Positions 8,498-14,788 of a stretch of DNA of 61,843 nucleotides are shown here, in pieces. This stretch comes from a virus. Location: IMG/VR virus record IMGVR_UViG_3300048813_000081, positions 1-61,843 of that record; one strand, given 5' to 3'. The translations under genes were made by a program, and so were the position numbers. Numbering within the stretch: the first letter of the stretch is position 1; every line of letters starts with the position of its first letter. Below the pieces are notes generated by a model. The model was not told where the DNA came from and did not search any database. It saw only the letters and a list, made by a program, of their open reading frames with translations.

Positions 8498-9372
8498 TGG
8501 CAAACGTTAACCAACTCTACCAAGCATTAATAACACAAATAACCACTGCATTTGCCGGTACCAATCCTTTAGTGAATACTCTTCCCGTACTGCCAGCTCC
8601 AGAGATAGGTATCGACTGGCCTGCTCAGAAGTGCATAGGAGCTGTATCTAACGGTACTGAACCTGCTTTAATTAGTTTCTTCGACCGTGGAACTACTAAG
8701 AATATTACTAGAGCTATTCCGCTACTGAATGTCTTACCTCCTATCGGACCTAATCCGGGAGCTGTATTGACGCCTAGTAGTTTACTACTGAAAGCCGGAG
8801 AGACAGTTGCTTTAACAGGGTCTTCGACTCCGATAATTAACGACGCGTTCTGCCTTACCCTTATATATGGATCGGCAGGGCAGTTTCAATTATTCGCTGA
8901 ATATACCTGTTCCAACACCGACACATTGACTACTGCCCTTACAGCGCTAACGGCTAAAATTAACTTATTTGAAAGCTTCTCAGCTGCATTAGTGGGAGAT
9001 GTCATTACAGTTACTAGTACATTTCAGCAAAACGTTACCGTAAGAGCTGAAGTAACTAATATAGCCACGGTAACTATGGAAGGCTACCGATGGTTAAGGG
9101 ATATACAAATAACATTATGGGTGCCATCGCCTGCTGCACGTTCGAAGTATGGCGATGTTTTAGAACAGCTGCTTACGCAACTAGAAGTAAATTATGGATT
9201 CTTTACAGCTGATAATACTGCAGTTAGAGTGCTAGTTACCCACGACCATATCTGGACTGATAGCCAGTTGCAAGACTATTACCGACGGGATTTCATAATA
9301 TCTCTAGATTACGCTGTCTTAAATACGTTACCTGCATTCCCAATAGAAACGATATCGCAGAATTATGGTTAA
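8497..9372 (+). CDS. Probable tail terminator/neck protein
   Basis: The ATG at 8497 overlaps the upstream stop; the longer frame from 8464 lies inside the previous gene. The C-terminal 90 residues (YRWLRDIQITLWVPSPA, then DVLEQLL, then DHIWTDSQ and RDFIISLDYAV) have the look of tail-completion proteins that cap the tube. The centre (about residues 105-190) carries the same beta-domain insertion found in other virion proteins here (NDAFCLTLIYGS...NTDTLTTALTALTAKIN). It is the last gene before the strong 9.39 kb palindrome. Confidence 0.5.
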   Translation: MANVNQLYQALITQITTAFAGTNPLVNTLPVLPAPEIGIDWPAQKCIGAVSNGTEPALISFFDRGTTKNITRAIPLLNVLPPIGPNPGAVLTPSSLLLKAGETVALTGSSTPIINDAFCLTLIYGSAGQFQLFAEYTCSNTDTLTTALTALTAKINLFESFSAALVGDVITVTSTFQQNVTVRAEVTNIATVTMEGYRWLRDIQITLWVPSPAARSKYGDVLEQLLTQLEVNYGFFTADNTAVRVLVTHDHIWTDSQLQDYYRRDFIISLDYAVLNTLPAFPIETISQNYG

Positions 9373-9389
9373 TATTCCTGAAAAGGCAT

Positions 9390-9409
9390 ATATTCCCGCG
9401 CGGGAATAT
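9390..9409. terminator. 20-bp perfect palindrome after neck genes
   Basis: ATATTCCCGCGCGGGAATAT reads the same on both strands. It is nested in a looser outer dyad (AATATTCCTG at 9371 and CAGGAATGTATT at 9419). It lies 17 bases after the stop of the neck operon. A hairpin of 8 bp with a GCGC loop could terminate or process the transcript; a protein operator is the alternative. Confidence 0.45.
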
Positions 9410-9487
9410 TAAGACTTACAGGAATGTATTCTAGCTATCTTTACTAGCTGCCTCATATCTGTCATAACAGAGTTAGAGGTGATTGAC

Positions 9488-9886
9488 ATGGAAGAATATT
9501 ATGAATATATAGATTACATCAGTAAACAGCACTTGGAAGAATGTTATGTGTATGAACTGCCTGATACTTTAGATGAAATACGTACCACGTTAGGACTTAA
9601 GGAACCTCCCGTAGCATTTATTCGTCGCTACTGGGCTAATCTTGTCCTAGAACACTGGCGTCAGTTCTGGTGTCTAGAGTGGCTGTATGAACGTTCAGGC
9701 CGCCCCCAAGTAGAAGGATTAGATATTATTACGACTATTGAATGCTGCAAAGTGCATTTAGAAGGGTGTCTCATGGCTAGCTATGAGAATTGCGACTTAG
9801 TTGAAACTAAACATATTCTTAGCAATTGCTATTGCCCGAAGTGCTACAACGACAAACTTAGTGGATGGAGACAAGCTGATGTATAA
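9488..9886 (+). CDS. Unknown acidic protein with C-terminal cysteines
   Basis: The ATG at 9488 has a GAGGTG site 6 bases upstream, better than the GTG at 9479 that lies within it. The 132-residue product is acidic and aromatic-rich (YYEYIDYI at the start) and ends with a CYCPKCYN cluster; with earlier cysteines this could bind zinc. No family is recognised. It overlaps the following secreted-type gene by 8 bases, so the pair is probably co-translated. Confidence 0.5.
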   Translation: MEEYYEYIDYISKQHLEECYVYELPDTLDEIRTTLGLKEPPVAFIRRYWANLVLEHWRQFWCLEWLYERSGRPQVEGLDIITTIECCKVHLEGCLMASYENCDLVETKHILSNCYCPKCYNDKLSGWRQADV

Positions 9887-10403
9887 ACAACTGATGATAA
9901 ATGGAGCAGTGCTAACCGGACTTATAAGCGGTCTTTTCATGCAGCCCGTATTCCCCGAACCCTATACTGGCGGAGTATCTACAGGAATATCTGGAGTGGA
10001 CTTACGGGTGGACAATTACACAGCAGGGGTGTTACGGCAAGAATTAGAACCAACTGCTATGACAGTCAGGATACCGCAGTTGGATCGGCCAGTCACTACG
10101 GTTCACCTGCGGCCACAATTATCGGCAGTCGGTTTTCACTGGGAAGGACCGTATCACATTATTACTTATGTGGATCCTGCGTCTAGTGTTTATGGAACTA
10201 TATTTCCCGGAGATCGGGAGATTTCCTTGGCTGGCATGGACCCTAAGCAATCTGAGATACAACGCAAAAATTACGGAGCAAATAATACTACGGTTGAAAT
10301 GGTGTTCCAGAAACCTAACGGACAACGATTAACACTATCTGTCATCAGACAACCAGTGGCTAATTTTGACCCTGCATTCGCCAGAACACTTCTGCCTTAT
10401 TAA
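9879..10403 (+). CDS. Membrane-anchored or secreted PDZ-like protein
   Basis: The start at 9879 (GGAG upstream) gives a 174-residue protein that begins with a hydrophobic segment (residues about 8-24), either a signal peptide or a membrane anchor. The rest resembles a PDZ fold: a GFHW...YHIITYVDPASSVYG strand-helix region, an FPGDREISLAG turn, and a final VEMVFQKPNGQRLTLSV strand pair. A second signal-peptide plus PDZ-like protein is at 59848-60297. PDZ domains bind protein C termini, often in envelope proteolysis. The PDZ assignment is by pattern and tentative. Its end overlaps the convergent small membrane gene by 4 bases. Confidence 0.4.
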   Translation: MYKQLMINGAVLTGLISGLFMQPVFPEPYTGGVSTGISGVDLRVDNYTAGVLRQELEPTAMTVRIPQLDRPVTTVHLRPQLSAVGFHWEGPYHIITYVDPASSVYGTIFPGDREISLAGMDPKQSEIQRKNYGANNTTVEMVFQKPNGQRLTLSVIRQPVANFDPAFARTLLPY

Positions 10404-10612
10404 GGCTTCGGCGCTGAATCGCCCGACATCTTTTTCATAACAATAGCGCTAACGATCCCCGACATGGCTGCTATACAGCCCGTAAGGAGCTGGTCGTTTA
10501 CTACATAAGTGACATGCATCATTGCAGCAACAAATGGCAGCAAAGTAACACTGAGAATTAGTATTGACAGTGTAAATATCGCAACTATCGCTACTGTATC
10601 TATAATGTTCAT
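10400..10612 (-). CDS. Small two-TM membrane protein, holin candidate
   Basis: The ATG at 10612 gives a 70-residue protein with two hydrophobic helices (residues about 4-30 and 40-60) and a short charged tail (KKMSGDSAPKP). This matches the size and topology of class II holins. It is third in a three-gene minus-strand cassette inserted in the plus-strand tail region. The endolysin is elsewhere (38.2-38.9 kb), so the holin role is only a candidate. Confidence 0.45.
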   Translation of the reverse strand: MNIIDTVAIVAIFTLSILILSVTLLPFVAAMMHVTYVVNDQLLTGCIAAMSGIVSAIVMKKMSGDSAPKP

Positions 10613-10617
10613 TTTGT

Positions 10618-10707
10618 TTACTTGTGGATGGCTAAATGTGCAGCTACGAAACCGATGCAATAACACCCTAGTGCTATGAAGAAATCCATGACTGTTGTTT
10701 GCATCAT
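10618..10707 (-). CDS. 29-residue membrane peptide
   Basis: Starting MMQTTVMDFF and ending AAHLAIHK, this peptide is one short transmembrane helix. Its ATG overlaps the stop of the upstream gene (TAATG) and its stop is 5 bases from the next ATG, so it fits tightly into a co-translated trio. Function is unknown; a lysis accessory is possible. Confidence 0.4.
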   Translation of the reverse strand: MMQTTVMDFFIALGCYCIGFVAAHLAIHK

Positions 10708-10934
10708 TATACACCTAGTGCTGTTCTGACATCTGCGACTATTTTAGCTAAATCTGTAGCTGCTACTTGAGCATCTGCTAGCAATTTCTGAACATCATCA
10801 GCAGCTAATTTGCCATCAGCTTCTAATTCGGCTAATGTAGCTGGATTGCTCAGAGCATTCACTAAGCTAACTACTGTACCTAGACTACCTGCTAAATTAC
10901 CAAGATTAAGCTTGGGTTCCATACTATCGGACAT
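10707..10934 (-). CDS. Small helical protein, first of membrane cassette
   Basis: The ATG at 10934 follows a GAGGGA site, giving 75 residues. After a short polar N terminus the sequence is amphipathic helix (LAADDVQKLLADAQVAATD) with mild hydrophobic character. It leads the minus-strand cassette whose last member is a holin-like protein. No domain is recognised. Confidence 0.45.
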   Translation of the reverse strand: MSDSMEPKLNLGNLAGSLGTVVSLVNALSNPATLAELEADGKLAADDVQKLLADAQVAATDLAKIVADVRTALGV

Positions 10935-11007
10935 TATTATTCCCTCATATCTATACATGTAGTTCCTAGTATACCTTAAGTTTTATTACTAGATTAACCT
11001 AAAATAA

Positions 11008-11016
11008 TGTTAAAAT
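11008..11016 (+). promoter_or_regulatory. Extended -10 element ahead of tail sheath
   Basis: TGTTAAAAT is one base from the TGnTATAAT consensus and 35 bases upstream of the sheath ATG. A TTAGGAG ribosome site follows. It would drive the sheath-tube-tape measure operon independently of the head genes. Confidence 0.45.
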
Positions 11017-11050
11017 ACACTTAGCTTATATAGTTAGGAGTATTTTTTAC

Positions 11051-12994
11051 ATGCCGATTGTCGTCGATCCAACACAGTTCAACCCGGCTGCCTTAACAGT
11101 TCCAGCAGTTTATTTAATAGTACAACCCCCGCAAGCTTCTATTACGGGTGCTCCAGCTTCCGTGTTCGGTAAAGTCGGTACAGCCTCTTGGGGTCCAGTA
11201 AACCAAGCTCAATTAATAGGTAGTTTGCAGGCTCAAAACATCACTTTCGGTGGAATTAGCGCTGCTTCATTGTCAGATCCGTTCGACATGGCTACTTCAG
11301 TCTGGGCTTCGTATCAACAAGCATCCAACCCACAAGGTTTAACAATTCAAGGCGTTCGCGTTTCAGACGGTACCGACGTAGCAGCTTCAGTCACATTAGT
11401 TGATAATACGGCTGATGTTCAAACAGTCACTGTCGGTGGTAGTAAAACATCTGGCGATACAATTATACTGACATTTACAAACAGTAAAATTACAGGCAGT
11501 CCGCTCAGCTTGCCAATGTATACAGTTCTAACGGGCGACACGCTAACCACAATAGCAACAGCCTTAAAGGGATTAATTAATGCTAGTACTGCTTTAATAG
11601 CGGCAGGCATCACTGCTACTTCTTCGGGAGCAGTCGTTTCTGTTGTTGCTAATACAGATTTAGATATCATTCCAGTTATTACCTCTACATTAAGCGAAGC
11701 CGCAACCGAAACCATCACCGTTGCTTCTCCATCTGCCGTTACTGGTGGAACACTTACAGCGCTCTATACTGGCGTTCTAGGTAATAAAATCAAACTTTCA
11801 ATTCTTCCCGGTTCTTCCGCCAGCAAGGTAAATGTTCTGTTAACCGCTTGGGCTGGTAAGGCGCAAGAATACTACGTTGGTCTTCCTAATACATCTGCCT
11901 TCTGGGCAGCTTTAGCGTCAACCTTATCCGGTGGTGCTGGTCCTACTGTTCCATCTTCTGTACTAGCTTCTTTCGCTCCGGCATCATCGACTCACGGACC
12001 TCAACTACAAGTCGCAACCGCACTCTCAGGCGGTACTGATGGTCGCGGTGTTTCAGCTGGTCAAATGGTTGGTTCTGCAACAGGCGGAGTTACCGGGCAG
12101 GGTTCAGGCTTATATGCACTGTTGCCTGCGAAACCTTTCTGTCAACAAGCTGCTTGTGTCGGTTTAACCGATATGACTGTCGCTCCTAGTATTCAAGAAT
12201 TTGCTTATCAAAACGGCATACTAATGTTCATCGCCCAAGCTATAAATACCGATCCTACAGATGCAGTCACCGCTTTAAATACCTACGGTATAGATAACTA
12301 CCAAGTAATCTGTTTTATAGACTGGTGTCAAATGTTCGATCCAGTTAATAACGTAGCACGTTATGTATCTCCAGACGGTCCTTTAGGTGGTTTAGTTGCC
12401 GCTTTAGCTCCACAAAACTCACCATTGAACAAACAGTTACAAGGCGTCATAACGACCTCTAGACTGCAAGCAATCGGACCTTATAATGACTCAGAAGTTG
12501 GCTTAGCTAATACAAACGGTTTAGCCCTTGTCAGTAATCCTATCGGACAAGGTCCAACATTCGGTTTCGTTACTGCTGTAAATACTTCGTTAGATAATTT
12601 AGGTACTGCTCCTGTTGAATATTCGCGCATGACGAATTTCTTAATTCAATCTATCGGAGCTAACTTAGGCATATACTTAGGTGCTAATCAATTACAGCGT
12701 CCGATAGATCCCGTTAGAGCTGCTATTAAGCAATCTTTAAATACATTCTTGAATGGCATGATAAGTGCTGTTCCAGCACAATTAGATGCTGCTACCGTAT
12801 TATGCGAATACGATTCATCCGGCACTATGGGCGGTGTACCAGGATATAACACTAATGCGACTATAGCTGCACATCAATGCTCAGTATTCGTTGCTGCTAC
12901 TTATGTATCTTCAATCTGGTATTTAATTTTCACCCTTCAAGGCGGAACCACTGTCAGTGTACAGAACGTAGTTTCACCGCAACCACAGAGCTAG
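11051..12994 (+). CDS. Contractile tail sheath protein
   Basis: The 647-residue product has a typical sheath plan. The N-terminal core starts VPAVYLIVQPPQASITGAP, and the C-terminal core includes a VGLTD..IQEFAYQNGI segment and ends with SVFVAATYVSSIWYLIFTLQ. Residues about 120-230 are an inserted beta domain (SGDTIILTFTNSKITG...GDTLTTIATALKGLIN) like those in the head and neck proteins. Directly downstream is the tube gene, the standard myovirus order. During infection the sheath contracts and drives the tube through the envelope. Confidence 0.9.
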   Translation: MPIVVDPTQFNPAALTVPAVYLIVQPPQASITGAPASVFGKVGTASWGPVNQAQLIGSLQAQNITFGGISAASLSDPFDMATSVWASYQQASNPQGLTIQGVRVSDGTDVAASVTLVDNTADVQTVTVGGSKTSGDTIILTFTNSKITGSPLSLPMYTVLTGDTLTTIATALKGLINASTALIAAGITATSSGAVVSVVANTDLDIIPVITSTLSEAATETITVASPSAVTGGTLTALYTGVLGNKIKLSILPGSSASKVNVLLTAWAGKAQEYYVGLPNTSAFWAALASTLSGGAGPTVPSSVLASFAPASSTHGPQLQVATALSGGTDGRGVSAGQMVGSATGGVTGQGSGLYALLPAKPFCQQAACVGLTDMTVAPSIQEFAYQNGILMFIAQAINTDPTDAVTALNTYGIDNYQVICFIDWCQMFDPVNNVARYVSPDGPLGGLVAALAPQNSPLNKQLQGVITTSRLQAIGPYNDSEVGLANTNGLALVSNPIGQGPTFGFVTAVNTSLDNLGTAPVEYSRMTNFLIQSIGANLGIYLGANQLQRPIDPVRAAIKQSLNTFLNGMISAVPAQLDAATVLCEYDSSGTMGGVPGYNTNATIAAHQCSVFVAATYVSSIWYLIFTLQGGTTVSVQNVVSPQPQS

Positions 12995-13006
12995 GAGTAA
13001 TTCAGC

Positions 13007-13528
13007 ATGGCATACGCTAATATCACCGGAATGAATATAGGGCAAGATTTACGTCTTGTATTATTTCAACCTGTTAACGGCGCAGGGTCTAGCTTTACCG
13101 ATACCGCCCTAGGTCGTATCGTTAGTTTTAATGCAGTGCCTGTTATCTCTGAAATAGCCCGCGTACCACTTACAAATGGCGGTATACGTGTCGTACGTAA
13201 CGTCTATCAAGGTTGGAACGGCGATATGGATTTCGTTAGATATAACGGCAATCTGACAACTTTAATAGCTTCTATTATGGGTGTATTCAATACACTTGGT
13301 AATGAATCGTATTTTAATATTGATGCTCTTGTATATAATCAAATCAGTCAGACTACTGATACATTAACATTCTTAAATTGCGTAATCAGTCAGGTTAACA
13401 CCGGTTCATTCGGTGAAACTGCTGCTGTTGAACAACGCCTTCACTTTGAAGGACAGAACATATTGTTTAATGGTCAAGAGCTTAGTGCGCTAGCAGTGCC
13501 TAGTAATATTACTGGTGGCGGTCCGTAA
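13007..13528 (+). CDS. Tail tube protein
   Basis: This 173-residue protein follows the sheath by 12 bases with a TAGGAG site. Size, position and the pattern of beta strands (DLRLVLFQPV, GNLTTLIASIMG, TLTFLNCVISQV, VEQRLHFEGQNI) fit tail tubes that stack as hexameric rings inside the sheath. Two bases separate it from the next start, so it is in the same operon. Confidence 0.85.
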   Translation: MAYANITGMNIGQDLRLVLFQPVNGAGSSFTDTALGRIVSFNAVPVISEIARVPLTNGGIRVVRNVYQGWNGDMDFVRYNGNLTTLIASIMGVFNTLGNESYFNIDALVYNQISQTTDTLTFLNCVISQVNTGSFGETAAVEQRLHFEGQNILFNGQELSALAVPSNITGGGP

Positions 13529-13530
13529 TT

Positions 13531-13968
13531 ATGCGTAAGTTATCTGACCTAGTATCAGATATCCGCAACGAAATTAGAGAGATTCCACTAACTAATAAGG
13601 CTGTTCTCAACCTGTTAGGCGTAGCCGTACAGGAGCAGGTCCAGTCTATGATTGGTACTAAGCAGATATTCTGGCAGGATTTAAAACCTAGTACGATTAA
13701 GCGTAAACAATCACATAACGGTGGACGCAATGGCGATGCCAGTACGCCTCTATATGATATGGGCGATTTTTATCGAAGCATTGAATATAAGGTAGTCAAT
13801 AAAAATACTGTTCGAATATTTAGCGATGATAAAGCAGCCGAATATCATGAATACGGAACTAGTTCGCAAGCACCCAGACCTGTCTTCAAGCCAGCGGCTA
13901 TGATAGTGTTGAAGAAGTTTTTAGGCGGGAATATGATATCTAAGTTTTATTTACTGAGTTTGCGCTGA
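13531..13968 (+). CDS. Tail-completion/virion morphogenesis protein (gp10-like)
   Basis: The 145-residue protein resembles HK97 gp10-type or P2 gpS-type tail-completion proteins: an N-terminal helix, then WQDLKPSTIKRKQSHNG, PLYDMGDFYRSIEYK and YHEYGTSSQAPRPVFKPA. The last 15 residues (MISKFYLLSLR) look unlike the family. They are encoded within the overlapping minus-strand HNH remnant (13947-14105), so the natural C terminus may have been replaced by that insertion. Confidence 0.7.
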   Translation: MRKLSDLVSDIRNEIREIPLTNKAVLNLLGVAVQEQVQSMIGTKQIFWQDLKPSTIKRKQSHNGGRNGDASTPLYDMGDFYRSIEYKVVNKNTVRIFSDDKAAEYHEYGTSSQAPRPVFKPAAMIVLKKFLGGNMISKFYLLSLR

Positions 13969-14105
13969 TTGTATTTTAATCGTCGTTGTGAGTTCTTGAA
14001 TGCTTTATTACATTGCTTACAGGCGCAATCGTAGCCATCTAAATAGGGACTTTTATCGAACTTACTTAATGGTAATGTCCGTAGACACATTAAACAAATT
14101 TTCAT
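13947..14105 (-). pseudogene. Zinc-ribbon remnant of an HNH homing endonuclease
   Basis: This 52-residue frame begins MKICLMCLRTLPLSKFD and has a second cysteine group (YDCACKQCNKAF). This is the zinc-ribbon N terminus of the HNH endonucleases at 6285-6761 and 28797-29225. It stops right after this module, without the HNH core. Its 3' end overlaps the end of the upstream gp10-like gene by 22 bases. It looks like the eroded remainder of a third insertion of this family. Confidence 0.55.
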
Positions 14106-14142
14106 ATTAAAACCTGCTAATTTCCTACGGACATGAAACCCC

Positions 14143-14148
14143 TATAAT
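14143..14148 (+). promoter_or_regulatory. TATAAT box ahead of tail chaperone
   Basis: A consensus TATAAT lies 33 bases upstream of the chaperone ATG in the gap created by the HNH remnant. No -35 is visible. It may restore expression of the downstream tail genes. Confidence 0.3.
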
Positions 14149-14180
14149 CATGGTGCTGAATCGAATTATAGGAGATTTCT

Positions 14181-14606
14181 ATGCCCGAACTTACTGTCAA
14201 TACTACTGTAGCTGCACCAGAAAAACAAGCAGATGTTAAGAAGGATGAAGCACCGAAGGGGTCGGTAGTAAACCTCCGCCCTAACGTAAGCTTCAAACTC
14301 CCCGACGGACGCGAAATAGAGATGGGCAAGCCAGACACTCCGACAGCCATGCTCCTGCCTACGGTAGTCGCCAGCATGCAAGACCCTAATCTTAAGTCAG
14401 ATCCTGCCAGAAACGAATTTAACGCCCGGATGGCTATGTTTGTACGTAAGATTAATAACAAACCATTTAGACCACCTATGTCAGCTGGAGACGTCAGCGT
14501 CATCCTTCATGAGCTAGGTGAAGACGGCTGCGACATTGTGCTAGATGTGTACTTTAAGCACTTCGCGCCTCTAAATGCCGACCAGATAGAAATCATAAAA
14601 AAGTAG
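14181..14606 (+). CDS. Tail assembly chaperone, short form
   Basis: The 141-residue product lies between tube-region genes and the tape measure, where myo- and siphoviruses encode a frameshifted chaperone pair (lambda gpG/gpGT type). It has a charged N terminus and a helical C-terminal half (PTVVASMQDPN, MAMFVRKINN, DIVLDVYFKHF). The frame ends at a canonical -1 slippery heptamer immediately before the stop, consistent with programmed frameshifting into the downstream frame. Confidence 0.75.
   Translation: MPELTVNTTVAAPEKQADVKKDEAPKGSVVNLRPNVSFKLPDGREIEMGKPDTPTAMLLPTVVASMQDPNLKSDPARNEFNARMAMFVRKINNKPFRPPMSAGDVSVILHELGEDGCDIVLDVYFKHFAPLNADQIEIIKK
14597..14603 (+). promoter_or_regulatory. -1 programmed frameshift site (A AAA AAG)
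   Basis: In the zero frame the codons are ATA AAA AAG followed at once by TAG, giving the heptamer A AAA AAG. This is one of the most efficient -1 slippery sequences in bacteria. Slipping back one base opens a 56-codon extension to the stop at 14771-14773. Position and length match the G/GT system. Confidence 0.8.
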
Positions 14607-14773
14607 TAGAAAGCCCGTTTTTCAATGAAGTAGCATTTTTGGTACAAAACGGCTTCTCTCTAGACGAAGCTTGTTCCTTGGATTCCACCCTAAGAACAGC
14701 GTTTATCTATGCCATTCAGCAGCAGAAAGGTGGGCGTATAAACTGGGAAACGGGCGATATAAGTTTTAAATAA
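14603..14773 (+). CDS. Frameshift extension of tail chaperone (gpGT-type)
   Basis: Reached by -1 slippage at 14597-14603, this frame adds VVESPFFNEVAFLVQNGF and further helical sequence ending GDISFK, giving a fusion of about 197 residues (join 14181-14603 and 14603-14773). It has no start codon or ribosome site of its own, and it ends 15 bases before the tape measure ATG. In lambda the equivalent T domain recruits tube protein while G coats the tape measure. Confidence 0.75.
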   Translation, partial: VVESPFFNEVAFLVQNGFSLDEACSLDSTLRTAFIYAIQQQKGGRINWETGDISFK

Positions 14774-14788
14774 TCGTATAATTAATGT

